The notes under the pieces were generated by a model, which was not told the DNA's origin, did not search any database, and saw only the letters and a program-made list of their open reading frames with translations. Below, one piece after another: positions 44,681 to 55,389 of a stretch of 64,000 bases of DNA. Made by a program: the position numbers and the translations under genes. How positions within the stretch are numbered: the first letter of the stretch is position 1; each line of letters starts with the position of its first letter. The stretch lies in the NCBI RefSeq assembly GCF_030272615.1, contig NC_081414.1:657588292-657652291 (forward strand). The letters are read 5' to 3'. This DNA is from Cryptomeria japonica (Eukaryota; Streptophyta; Pinopsida; Cupressales; Cupressaceae).

Positions 44681-44690
44681 TGGTGAACCC
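44681..44690 (+). other. Putative primer binding site of nested element
   Basis: TGGTGAACCC starts three bases after the LTR end, where a primer site is expected. It ends in the complement of CCA, but I cannot assign the tRNA; bases beyond the first ten do not fit a tRNA T-arm that I know. Confidence 0.5.
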
Positions 44691-45862
44691 GATGTGAACA
44701 TCCTCATTCTGATTATTCATGGTTAGATCTGAAAATTTTGCTTTCCTAATTATATTTCCATGCTTGATCTTTTGCAAATTTTAGAGGTTGATTGCATAAA
44801 AACCCTAAAATTTTCTTTTTAAGTAATTAAGCTTGTGAAATGTTTAATTGGTAATGCTTGTTTCAGATCTACCCTTCTATTGCAAATTGTCAATTCATAT
44901 TTGTGCTTTAATTTTGAAAATTAAAGTGGTTAAATGTCAAAACCCTAATTTTTAAGACCTTCTTGATTCAACCTTTGACTGATAATTCCACTGATCAAAA
45001 CACCTCCAAATCGGCTATAACTTTGGATTCCGCAATAAAATCACAATATCTTTCATCCCTAAAAATTTGGAAAAAAGTTGCGAGGACCGTGTGCACCCCG
45101 AGCGCCATCATCCCCGACATTTTTTCCAAAATTTTGGGAGCTAGATCTTACTGTATTTTTCTGCTAAAATCCAAAATTTTGGCTGATTTCATCAATTTTA
45201 ACACTTTCAAAATTAAAGTCAAAGTTGGTCTAGCGATTGCCCGGATTGAGGCTTCTAATCATTCAAAAATTGTTGAAATTGAAATTCATATCAAAATTGT
45301 GTTTCTTACAGTCCTAAATCTGAAAAGTGTGTTGGCATTCATCCGAAATTTCAATGCTTTATTCAAATTTTTGCAGTTTGTGACTTTTGAAATTAAGTGT
45401 TTAATTGCAACAACCTTGATTTCCACTTTCAAATTCGAATTTTGCATGAAATCGAGTCAACTTTTAAATTTCAAAGCCTGCATTGCTTTCAGTATTCCCT
45501 CTAAAATCATAAAATTCAAAATTTCAGCTTCCCTCTCTTTTTCAAAATTCAAAATTTGCATTTTTCAACAATCTTGGTAGGGTTCAATTTTGAGATTGCA
45601 ACTTTAATTTGGCTTATCTACAGATCATAAAATCACTCAATTTTTTCAGATTAGCTTTAAAATCATCATAACTTTCATCCCTGAAAATTTCGAAAAAAGT
45701 TGCGAGGACCGTGTGCACTCCGTTCGCCACGGCCTGGACATTTTTTCCGAAATTTCGGGAGATTGTTCTGATTATATTTAACAGCTTAAATCTAGGAGAT
45801 TGGCTGATTTTATTGAAATTTGCTACCTCTAAAATTCAAAATCTTCTCTCTTTATTTAGTGC
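44691..45862 (+). other. Nested element leader with repeated LTR-like modules
   Basis: Untranslated leader. Two ~150-nt related modules (about 45035-45190 and 45655-45810) share CTTTCATCCCT, GAAAAAAGTTGCGAGGACCG and GTGTGCAC, and both resemble the LTR segment around 44260-44370. GGACCGTGTGCAC is at 45084-45096 and 45706-45718. A 205-codon open stretch (44963-45580) lies over this region but shows no domain and is probably chance. Confidence 0.65.
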
Positions 45863-48190
45863 ATGAGTTTTACAACAATAAGCCCTACTTACACTATTCC
45901 TGTTAGACGAAGCCTTAGAATTAAGTCTTTCGAAGGTTTAATTACTGAGGACATGGAACCTAATTTGAATGGCCTTTTTAACGAGGACATGGGTAATTCC
46001 TCCAATCCTGTTAATGATGAAGAAGCTCTCCATGAGGTTTTTGTAGAACAACTTTCAAAATTGGATAACCAATTTGATGATTTTCGACAATGGATGTCTC
46101 AAGAATACCCTGATAGTGAAGCTCTTTCATTAATTGAGGGTCTAAAATGTATGGTTCAAAGTGATAAGAATGGAATTGATATTTTGCGTGGTATTGCACA
46201 CATTGTGGATTCGAATGTGATGCCTATGAAGAGTTGTGCTGAAACCTTAGGTTATACACAACCTCCTACTCAAGTTAATCATTCTATTCCTTTGACAACT
46301 TCTATTGCTAGTATACCTACTTTTACATCAAACATAATGACTACTTTGATACAAGACATTCCTCCTATGATCACTAGTCATGGGGGCAATCCTTCTTCTT
46401 CAATCAACCCTCTTCCTTCATTCAATCCGACTTCTTCATTCATTCCTTCAATGAGTGTTCCTATTATATCACCACAAATGAAAATGACGCAAGGGGACAA
46501 TTCGTTTAATCATTCCATTCCTCCTTGTAGTGTTCCTCCTTTCCAATCATCTCCTATGATTAACTATCATAGTGTCCCACCACCTTACTCTCTACCTTCT
46601 TTCAATAACATAACACCTCCATCACAATCTAACACATCTAATATGAACTCTTTGACTGAAGCAACCATTAACAATCTTGCACAAACTGTCTCTTCTTTAC
46701 AGAAACAAATTGCCTCTATGAATCAATCTAAGTTTAGTGTGCCCACATTTGATGTTGCCAGCCCACTTTCTCTTGACATTGTTCGAGCTATCCCCCCTAA
46801 ACATGTTGAAATTCCACATTTGGAGTTTTATAATGGTAAGGATGATCCTCTAACACATGTTAAGACCTTTCAAACCATATGTACTGATTTTGCTTATGAC
46901 CAAAGGTTGCTTGCAAAACTGTTCACTAGAACATTAAGAGACAAAGCCCTCCAATGGTATTGCTCATTGCCTTCCTATTCTATTACTTCTTTCGAACAAC
47001 TTGCAAATGCTTTTATTCAACAATTTCAAAACAATATAAGTCCTAAAGTTACTTTGATTGATTTAATGCATTGTAAACAAGGTGTTAAAGAAAAAGTGAC
47101 TGATTTCATTGGTAGATATAAGCATTTGTATGCTCAAATTTCTTTTCCAGTGCCTGACAATGATATTCAAAGAATCTTTATTTCTAATTTACAAAAAGAT
47201 ATTAGAGAAAAACTCCTATTTTCTGAGTTTACTTCTTTCCAACAGTTGTGCGCAACTCTTCACCATTATCAACTGACTGTGAGTCAAATGGAACAAGCAA
47301 ATCCTATGGCTCCGAGTGATAAGGGTGATAGTAGTCAACAACCATTTGGGAAGTTTAAACCGAACAGAGAGTCCATTAAATTCAATGAAAATATCATCAA
47401 CAACAATGTGAATGCAACATCAGGTGTGCTTCCTATTTCTAAGTTTTTCAAGAAAGAAAGAAAGTTTACTCCTTTGAATGAATCATTGCATAGTATTATG
47501 AATAAGTTATTGGAACAAAATGTGCTTACCCTTCCTCCTATAAGGAAAATAGATCCTGCAAAGATTAATTCACCCTATTTTGATAACAAATCTTTTTGTC
47601 AATTTCATCGTCATCCTGGGCATGATACTGAAAAATGTTTTGCTTTGAAGGGTAAAACTCAAGATTTGATTGATAATAATACTATCTCTATTTCTGGTGT
47701 GAATGATAAAGGCAACACATCTGTAGCTCCTCCTAACCAAAATCTTAAGAGTTTCACTGATCCATTGCCTTCTCATACCTCTAATGCGATTGATAATAAT
47801 GATTCCTCTGTCTCACCTGATGATCTTGTGTCTATGACTCCGAATGTGATTAACTTTGTAGAGCAGCAGAAAATCCCTAAAGAACCTTCCATCACATTTG
47901 ATTCCAGTGAAACTATCAGGGCACCTGATGGTCCTTTATATATAGTTGCAAAAGTCAAGAATACACCTTGCTATGGAGTGCTTATTGATCCTTCTTGTAT
48001 GGTTAATGTCATTACTGAAGAATTTCTTTTTACTTTGCAATTAAATCAAGTGATCTATGATGAAACAAATGTGGTTGTGAAACTATTTGATGCATTTTCT
48101 TCTCCTGCAATTGGTTCTATTACATTACCTATTGAGGTCCATAACAAATCCCTTGATGTGGACTTTGCTATTATTCCATCATCCGAATAA
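45863..48190 (+). CDS. gag: Nested element Gag with degenerate protease domain, 775 codons
   Basis: Start MSFTTISPTYT at 45863. The first ~300 residues are Pro/Ser/Thr-rich. The retrotransposon Gag core is at residues ~314-470 (VEIPHLEFYNGKDDPLTHV, ALQWYCSLPSYSITSFEQL, VTDFIGRYKHLYAQ). A Tat-type CHHC zinc motif is at ~578-592 (FCQFHRHPGHDTEKC). A protease-like domain starts at ~690, with LIDPSCMVNVI where LIDGGAGLNIC stands in Tat-2: the Asp is kept but the Gly is lost, so it is probably inactive. The same frame continues past the stop at 48190 into conserved protease-tail sequence. Likely supplies Gag only. Confidence 0.85.
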   Translation: MSFTTISPTYTIPVRRSLRIKSFEGLITEDMEPNLNGLFNEDMGNSSNPVNDEEALHEVFVEQLSKLDNQFDDFRQWMSQEYPDSEALSLIEGLKCMVQSDKNGIDILRGIAHIVDSNVMPMKSCAETLGYTQPPTQVNHSIPLTTSIASIPTFTSNIMTTLIQDIPPMITSHGGNPSSSINPLPSFNPTSSFIPSMSVPIISPQMKMTQGDNSFNHSIPPCSVPPFQSSPMINYHSVPPPYSLPSFNNITPPSQSNTSNMNSLTEATINNLAQTVSSLQKQIASMNQSKFSVPTFDVASPLSLDIVRAIPPKHVEIPHLEFYNGKDDPLTHVKTFQTICTDFAYDQRLLAKLFTRTLRDKALQWYCSLPSYSITSFEQLANAFIQQFQNNISPKVTLIDLMHCKQGVKEKVTDFIGRYKHLYAQISFPVPDNDIQRIFISNLQKDIREKLLFSEFTSFQQLCATLHHYQLTVSQMEQANPMAPSDKGDSSQQPFGKFKPNRESIKFNENIINNNVNATSGVLPISKFFKKERKFTPLNESLHSIMNKLLEQNVLTLPPIRKIDPAKINSPYFDNKSFCQFHRHPGHDTEKCFALKGKTQDLIDNNTISISGVNDKGNTSVAPPNQNLKSFTDPLPSHTSNAIDNNDSSVSPDDLVSMTPNVINFVEQQKIPKEPSITFDSSETIRAPDGPLYIVAKVKNTPCYGVLIDPSCMVNVITEEFLFTLQLNQVIYDETNVVVKLFDAFSSPAIGSITLPIEVHNKSLDVDFAIIPSSE

Positions 48191-49306
48191 TTTCATGTGA
48201 AGCTAGGCTATCCTTGGCTATCTTCCATGAAAGCTATTGCTTCTCCTATTCACAAGTGTTTGAAATTTCCCCATAATGGTGAAGTTGTTACTATCAATCA
48301 TAGTCTCTTTAAACTAGCTGAAAGAACTTCTAGCGTTCCTATTGATTACTTTTGGCCTAAACAATTCCAATCTCTTCCACCGCGAAGTGATCATCTTTTC
48401 AAATCTTATCAAAAGTAGAAAAAGGATATGATCCTATCTCTAAGTGAACCTAGAACACCCAAACTTGATATTCCTATCATTCTTGAGAAGGAAGTTCTTC
48501 CTTTGAAAGATAAAACTAATGTCTTTCCTCAAGAGGATTTCCAACCCATCCCTATGAATGTGACTATGCCTATATCTAATAAACTTCCTAAAAGTAGACC
48601 TATCCCTCCTCATCATGATGGACTTGGTCTCCTTCCTAAACCAAATATTCCTCCCTTATATGGAGCAGTTCCTCCTCCTTCCTCTTATGGAGAGAAGAGA
48701 CCTTCCTCTTCTCCTATTGTTCAACCTAAGAGACCACAACCTAAACACCCAAGTGATAAGGATGAGAACATTCCTCCTCCTCAATCTTCTCAACTTCCTA
48801 CTAAGACTAGATGAAATCATTCTGCACGTGAACGCTGATGAAAGCGTCATCTTAGAGCTCAGGCAGCTGCTTCTCAAACTTTGCAATCCCCAAAAACACC
48901 TTCAGCTAGTATTATTCAATTTTCTCCTCAGCCGACGATTGAGCCGAAATCTCCTAAACATAAGATGCATGATGGTTTTGATCCTGTGCGAGTTAAAGAT
49001 CCTATTTTTATAAATCTTGATGATGATATAGATGAAAATGTTATTCATGATGAAAATGTTACTCCTGTTCATTCTGATAGTGAATATGAATATGTTGATG
49101 TTGATAACCATTTATCTAACGCATTTTCTAAAGCACTTATCCTAGCTCCTAGACAAGAACAACGTGGCTCGGAACATGAACATAGCCCTTGTTTGGATCT
49201 TGTGATAGCTCCATCTGCTGTGTTGGATGTTCCTCCTCTAGCGTGTTTCCTACCTTCCCGAAATATTGATCAGCAAGATTGGGGGGTAGATGACGTGCTA
49301 GACTAG
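48191..49306 (+). pseudogene. Nested element ORF continuation: protease tail and Pro-rich region
   Basis: Same frame as the Gag ORF. 48197-48418 has LGYPWLSSMKAIASPIHKCLKF, matching the protease tail of the Tat elements. 48428-48814 is Pro-rich (PPPSSYGEKRPSSSPI) and 48881-49306 is acidic. Stops at 48188, 48416, 48812 and a pair near 48836 interrupt it. The open frame ends at a TAG at 49304. No RT, RNase H or integrase follows. Confidence 0.7.
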
Positions 49307-50046
49307 TTCATTAGCATAGTAGACTCTCTCCTCCTCTCTTTTGTTACTTCTTCTATGTGTTATTCTTATTCTTCTATTTGTTGTCCTTAGTGTTGTCTAC
49401 TTGAGGACGATGCAAAACATTGAGATCTCTTTTGGTCTCTCTCATGTTGACTCAAAAGACACATGTGTTCCCTTCTTCTAGGTGACCTTCCTTGATTGGG
49501 GAATGAAGAACAATTATGCATACATACATATGATATACATGAATTATCATATAGCATACTGACCCCAAGGAAACCAAAGTCACCTTGTGCTTTGTGTTCT
49601 GTGTCTATTATCCTTGGGCTTATCTCACACTTGGGGGCTAAATCCTTGTGATAACGTGCTCCTTTCTCATTTCTTATATGTATCACTACCTTAAAGCAAT
49701 CACCCCCGATGAGGCGTGTGTGATCACTTTAACGTAGGGGGGCATACATCCCATCCATATCTTTTCAAGATACTTGAAAATTTCTTGACAAATTTAGCTT
49801 TGCCTTGAAAATTTTTGATATCTTTCTTGCATGACTCATAGTGAGGGAACCTTACTACTGACAGTCATGGTTCTCTCTCATGATCTTCCCTTTTACTTTG
49901 TCAATCGAAGTCGTAAGATCCTTAGTCCACTGGGGGCTTGGTGTATCTTGCCTCCTTGACGTGGTGAAAGTTTTTCAATGTTGTTTCCTTGTACTTTATC
50001 GGAAGTATGGGCGTACGCTTATACTCCTGCTAAAGTGGGGGCTAAA
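49307..50046 (+). other. Nested element 3' untranslated region and polypurine tract
   Basis: No gene. The last bases, AAGTGGGGGCTAAA (50033-50046), directly precede the LTR start and are the likely polypurine tract. The phrase CTTGGGGGCTAAA recurs near 49630. Confidence 0.65.
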
Positions 50047-51228
50047 TGTAGCGTCCTAAAATTGTGACACTTGCAATTTCGACTGCATTTGGGTCTTCAC
50101 GATGGTGATGCAACACGGAACCTGAATGGAGACCCCGAAACTTGTTCATGACATCAAAAACTGCATTTTTCAGCACCCTGGCCTGATCCCTCCTTGCACC
50201 CTGCTGTCCCTGGAGGTGGGACCATGGCGCCTAGCGCCCTGGTCCCTGGCCCTATTTTTGGGCCAGGTCTCTTTTGGGTCTCGGGTCTTTATGTTTGCAA
50301 ATTGGAAAATAACATTTCCTAGTCGGCCTAAGGTCGGGAAAATCAGTCTATCAGCCCTAATTGACAAGTATATAAACTACATTTCCTCTCCCATTTTAGG
50401 AAGAGGGAAAAAAGGCAGAAACAATATTCAAACATTCAAGCATTCAAGCATTCCTTCAAGCAATTGATCATTCTAAGTCTCCATTCAAGGCTAAGTGTTG
50501 CATTCAAGACAAGGGTTCAACCATTGAAGAGGAGATCACTTACAACACATTACATACAACAACATTTACACCTTCACATGTAAGAATACAAACATTCTTA
50601 CAACAAGGTATCAGTACTTGTTTACATTACAAACATTTACATTTACAGCATTCTCATTTCTTGGTTAATTCCAAAACCGGGGTTTGACCTAAAGGCAAAC
50701 CCCTCATCCCTAACCCCCCAATCGTCCTCTCTTTTCTGTGTGTAGGTTGCAGGTATGCGGCTGTAATTGAAGATCTAGAATCCTTGTGCAGAGACGAACA
50801 GATCCACCTTCGTTTTGCGGATTTTTCGGAGGACCGTGTGCACGCCGGGCGCCATTGTCCCATCAACTTTCGCTCAAATTTGTAGAACAGCACCGTCTCG
50901 ACATTTTACTACTAATTCCAGGTCCGCAGCTTCATCCTATATCCCTATCTCTGTTTATAAGCGAATCTTTCCTACTTTACATGCATTCCTAGTTCAATCT
51001 TGCTATCTACATTTCTTTACAAAAGAGGGTATCCTTGATATCTCAACCCTTGAAACTCATATAGAATCCAATCGTGCATTGCGTGGGATTGGATCTTGTG
51101 GGTTTCAACCCCTCTTTTGAATGTAAAGTCTCCCCTAAGTGAAAACCATCAACCCTAGTGACTCTCCCTTCTCTCTCCTTGGAGTTGGGGAGGGGAGAAC
51201 GACTAGGCTTCGATTTTTCCGCTTTACA
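50047..51228 (+). mobile_element. Nested element 3' LTR
   Basis: 1182 nt, full partner of 43465-44677 with one copy fewer of the GC-rich 31-nt unit. TATA box at 50369-50376; GGACCGTGTGCAC at 50831-50843. The differences from the 5' LTR are mostly transitions. Confidence 0.9.
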
Positions 51229-52363
51229 GTTCCTTGTAGAATTTGAGTGTTCCCTTTTTGACACATGCTTCCTCTACTTGAATGCCATTTTCAATCAATT
51301 TAGCGAAAGATGGTATGCATTGAAGTTTTAGTCTGTAACTCATTTCGCCATTCAAGTTATCAATGAAGATTTCCATTTTCTCTTTTTCAGGAATATCTCG
51401 AGGATATCTGGAGACCATGCATCGCCAACGTTGAAGGAACGTCATGAATGTTTCATTGTTCTTTTGTTTGGTGTTGCAAACATCTAGCATGGTTATGGCA
51501 TGTTGGATGTTGTAGGAATAGTGGGTTATGAATTTGTTAACCAATTCATCAAATGATCTAATAGGTGGCGAAATTTTGGATAACCATTCCATGGTTTGCC
51601 CACCCAAGCTTCTGGGGAATAACCTCATCAAATAGGTGTCATCATGAGTGAATTCAAGGCTTAGTGTGCAAAATTCCCGTACATGATCTCTGGGATCACT
51701 TTTCCCATCATATTTATCAAATTTGGGAACGTCCGAGTTTGGAGGAAAAGGCACCATGTTCAAGCTTCTCTCAAATGGATAAGGAAAGATTTCATTTAAA
51801 GAGTATCGCACTGTTGTCCCTTGTTGCATATCCTGTATTTGCCTTTGCAACATTTGTATTTGTTGAGTAAGAGCAATCAAAGGTGCATTGTCTTGCCGAG
51901 GAAAAAGTTCTTGCCTTGTATTGGTTCTCAGCTGAAAAGGAGTGGTAAATGGTATATGTTGCTTTGGTGCTTCTAGCTCAGGTATGCGCATTTCTGGTAT
52001 GCGTTGTTCTAGAATGTGTTGTTCAAAGTTATGTTGTTCAGGTATGCAAGTTTCTTCTTCTCTGTTTTGTTCTTGATATGCATATTGCCGAGATCCGGTT
52101 TGAAAAATGTTTGGGTCAAAATCTTCAGGAAGTTTAACGCCCTTGCTTGTGAGCATCAACAGATATTTTTCCTTGTCATTTTCCATGAGCATTTCGACAA
52201 GTTTTTGGAAGGAGGGATTTACTTGACATTCCCGAAGAAGGGCTTCAGTAATTTCAGGTTCTTCTATGGGTGGAACTTCAAAAGGATTTGATAATCTTCG
52301 ATTCATACTAGACTCAGTCGGTGTCTCACTTTGTTTGTTACTTTGAGAGCGAGTAACAGGCAT
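51229..52363 (-). pseudogene. gag: Tat-2 gag, N-terminal part, interrupted
   Basis: The start is placed at ATG 52363 (MPVTRSQSNK), not at the longer open frame from 52495, because Tat-1 gag begins with the same kind of sequence. The N-region is Glu/Gln-rich with a repeated E-Q-H/R-I-P-E pattern near residues 115-130. The Gag core includes VPKFDKYDGKSDPRDHVREF, YLMRLFPRSLGGQTMEWL and FMTFLQRWRCMVSRYPRDIP. The frame runs into the nested element at 51228, after FYKEL, and resumes in the same frame at 43459. Confidence 0.88.
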
Positions 52364-53217
52364 TTTAGTAGAATCTTTCAGTGATGAAAGGGACAAAAGC
52401 CTCCTCAATGTGTTGCTCAGGCGTTGGTGGTTCTGGTCGAGATGTGTTATATGTGATGCACTTGTCGGGCAAGAATGCTGGATTGATTTTTCCACCGCGG
52501 TTTATGGTTTGATTAAAAGCAGACTTTTGACAGTATGCTCTTGTCTTCAAGGGTTCCTTGTCAAATTCGCTAGATTTGTTTTGGATATAACGTTTGACGT
52601 GATGAAGGAATACCCGATGAGATTTGAAGAGTTGACGATTGATGTATAAAAACTTATTTCGCTTGATGAATTTGGAAAAACTAAGTTGTCGTTTCTTTAA
52701 CGTGATGTTACGATAGAGGTTCTTTCTTCTCAGAATAAGGGGATTAGTCATGCAAGAGTGATCAATGATTTCCTTTGATTGGTTTGGATTTAGTTGATTC
52801 TTGTTTTGGAAATTTCAAATCTTACTTTATCAGAGTGAAGGTTTAGATGTCCCTTCACGATAAAGCGTGTCAAATGATATGGATAAAAGCTTCCCGATCT
52901 GGAAACTGGATTTGACGATTTGAGAATTTTAAACAAGTGTTTTGAGATAGAAATCCGTAAGATGGTAAAGGATTTTGATGACACTGATGATGAAAATTTT
53001 CCACATTATGATAGGAGAGACATCCTCTATTGTGAGATTTGTTTAGGATTCAGACAACTTTGTTTAACACAAATTTAGCTTGAGAAAAGTTTTTAATAGT
53101 TTGTTTTTGTCAGTTTGGTTTGATAAAAGATGATTTTTGATGAAAAAGTCTTCTAAAATGTTTTTGAAATTTTCAAAATTTTTCAGTTTTGGACTCTCTG
53201 TTTTTCGGCCTTGGATC

Positions 53218-53730
53218 ACGCGCTAAAACAGAGTTTACATGCGCTACTGAATTTACCTGATGCACTAAAGGAATGAGCACATGCGTTAATTTTCCCCTAG
53301 ATACGTGCTAAAGTTTGGATTTTGGAAAATTTTTGTTTAACTGGTGAAAAATCTACGCGCTATACTGGGCTTTACACGCGCTAACTGTTGGAGTATATGC
53401 GCTAAAATATGGTTTCTACGCGCTAAGCTGTTTCTTCCACGCACTAAAGTTAGGACTATTGAAATTTGTTGTTGAATTTTTTGAAAAAGTTACGCGCTAC
53501 ACTGGGCCTGTGAAGCGCTAACTGTTTTGTTTTATGCACTAACTCTTGGTTCCCACGCGCTAAGAGGTTGCTGCGACGCGCTAGACTGTGTTGTGGATGC
53601 GCTAAAGGATTATTACTGTTTTTGCCTGAGGATAAAACGCTACTGTTTTAATTTCACGCACTAATGTGAGGTTTGGATGCACTAAAAAAAGTCTTCCACA
53701 CACTAAGATGTTGTTCTTATGCGCTAGACT
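53218..53730 (-). repeat. Tat-2 leader array 1: TTTAGCGCGT motif at 21 nt, 137-nt blocks
   Basis: On + the motif reads ACGCGCTAAA. The C of CTA lies at 53223, 53244, 53265, 53286, 53308; 53360, 53381, 53402, 53423, 53444; 53497, 53518, 53539, 53560, 53581, 53602; 53640, 53661, 53682, 53703, 53724. Nearly all steps are exactly 21 nt. Copies fall into blocks of five or six starting 137, 137 and 143 nt apart, so the array grew by block duplication. In element sense it reads TTTAGCGCGT, the same sense as in the PMD intron relative to that gene. Confidence 0.85.
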
Positions 53731-54925
53731 GCCCTGATTTTTCCGTTTGGGTGATTTCTTGAGGTTTTTGATTTTTGTTGAGAATTTTTCAAGTGCGATG
53801 GATGATTTTCTAAAGTAATAACTACAAGCATGGCATAAAAAGTACAACCATTTTGCCTAATCTAACAAAAAGTGTATGTTCTACGAAGATGTGTTCAAAT
53901 CTCCAATGTTTTAACAGGTTTGGATACAAGTAATACACTTCAGAAAGACTCTTTATTCAAGGGTCATAAATAACATCATAGCCCACTAGTCTCGATACTC
54001 CGTTAGCTCAAACAGCCGTGTCACCCCCTAGGGGGCACCTGTTTTTTGCCTTTTGCCAGAAGTTAACCCAAAGTGAATTGCTTCATAGTTGAGTAGTTAT
54101 CTTGGGAGATATATGGTGAGTAATCTTGGGGGTGGATTCTTCCCCACCCTTGCACTATGATGTTACAAATGTTTGGTTACTGACTCGGTTCAAAATTTCT
54201 AATTCTATGGTTCTTAATCAGGCTTCCTGTTCGGCCATCAGTGATAAACTCCCTCAGGAGGCTTCCTAACCTTTAGAACAAAGGCTTTATGTATCTCAAG
54301 GATACTGGGGGAAGGCTAATCACTGCGCGCAACCGTTGAAAAGGACTTTCATCATTTTCCACATTTGATTATAGTGGGTTGGAATTCTTGGCATCAAAGT
54401 CGTTCCACACTTAGGTCGTTCCCTTCACACCGGCCATAAATGGCTTTAAGAGTTGATTGCAACTCCTCGGGAAGGCAGGCCTGCTAAAGGTTTTAAATGC
54501 TTGAATTACTGAAAGCTGTAAGAGTGGTCTAAATTTTTGACCACCCAGTTAAGGGGAGAGTATATTCCTTCCACTTTCGAGACAAGGCAATCAAGTTGTT
54601 CTTTTTATCCTTCAAAACAATGATTTGCTAACTTCTATTTGGAGATGTTGCTCCAACAAGCATGATGTCCTTTTTAATCTTGAAAAGAAAGATTTTCTGA
54701 TCTATAAAAAGGAAATGGTCAACAAAGCAAATTTCCGATTTGAAGGTCAACAAAAGAAAACATTTTTAAAATAAAATTCCTCGCCCTACCTACAAGAAAC
54801 TATTAGAATCCTGCAAGCAAACCAAAAAAGGAAAATTGTTAGCGAATATGGGGGACTTCCACAAGTCTAATATTCTAGTTCGGTTACAATAAAAAATAAA
54901 TTTATTTTTGTTTTTCTCTAACTGT

Positions 54926-55355
54926 GATGTGCTATAGAACAAACTATACGCGCTACAGTATATGATCTATGCGCTAAAATTTATGCTAAACGTGCTACTC
55001 TGTTCTCTGGATGCGCTACTGTGGGTTCTGGAAGCGCTATTCTGTGTTTTTTTGGATGCTGCAGGTAATTTCAAATATGATGCGCTAATGTATGAGTTGC
55101 ATGCGCTATATTATGGATTAGAAGCACTGGAATGGGGATCTTATGCGCTATTCTGGTTGTTGAATGCATTGCTTTGTGTTTCGCCCGCGTCAAGACCTAT
55201 AGGAAAATGTTAGAGGGAGTCATGCACTGCAAAAATATTTCCACGTGCTAGTTTTCAGACCACACGCGCTAAACAGGGAGTTGGATGCGCTTCTCTGTTG
55301 ATTAGATGCGCTAAACAGTGAACTGAAAGCACTACTTCAATTTTCTCGCGTGCCT
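54926..55355 (-). repeat. Tat-2 leader array 2: same motif, 21 nt spacing
   Basis: On + the motif cores lie at 54932, 54953, 54974, 54995, 55016, 55037, (gap) 55085, 55106, 55127, 55148, 55169, (gap) 55227, 55248, 55269, 55290, 55311 and 55332, all in 21-nt steps except at the two gaps. The array ends about 35 nt before the primer site, so it lies at the very start of the genomic RNA. The 21-nt period makes a chance + strand open frame at 54962-55213. Confidence 0.85.
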
Positions 55356-55389
55356 GCAAAAGTGGTTAGTTTCAAAAACCGATTTGTTA

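Larger units (their letters stand above)
43465..51228 (+). mobile_element. Nested gag/protease-only LTR element inside Tat-2 gag
   Basis: LTRs at 43465-44677 and 50047-51228, a primer-site-like TGGTGAACCC and a purine tract mark a 7.8-kb element opposite in sense to Tat-2. The flanks are GTTCT (43460-43464) and GTTCC (51229-51233), a 5-bp duplication with one transition. Removing the element and one flank copy brings the Tat-2 gag back in frame, which confirms the insertion. The interior codes only for Gag plus a protease-like domain, so it is non-autonomous (TR-GAG type). LTR divergence (about 40 substitutions plus a ~31-nt indel) exceeds that of the host element. Confidence 0.9.
52364..55389 (-). 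other. Tat-2 leader, ~3 kb
   Basis: Between primer site and gag. It holds two phased motif arrays (53218-53730 and 54926-55355). Between them lie ~1.2 kb without gene, including a CCCCCTAGGGGG palindrome at 54024-54035 inside TGTCACCCCCTAGGGGGCAC. Open frames of 128 codons (52365-52751) and 64 codons (52790-52984) on - have no recognised domain. Confidence 0.7.

Noticed and set aside
44963-45580. 205-codon frame in the leader of the nested element
   Set aside because: Biased Ile/Lys/Ser composition from AT-rich sequence, overlaps a non-coding repeat module; the real Gag starts at 45863.
52365-52751. 128-codon minus-strand frame overlapping the gag start of Tat-2
   Set aside because: Basic, low-complexity translation in another frame than gag, no counterpart in Tat-1, no domain.
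53218-53730. CRISPR-like look of short repeats with regular spacing
   Set aside because: Repeats are ~10 nt and degenerate, spacers ~11 nt, no cas genes, and the context is a plant retroelement.
54962-55213. + strand open frame of 83 codons with a heptad-like pattern (repeated A-L every seven residues)
   Set aside because: The pattern is a by-product of the 21-nt (seven-codon) motif spacing; it is antisense to the leader and has no homologue I know.
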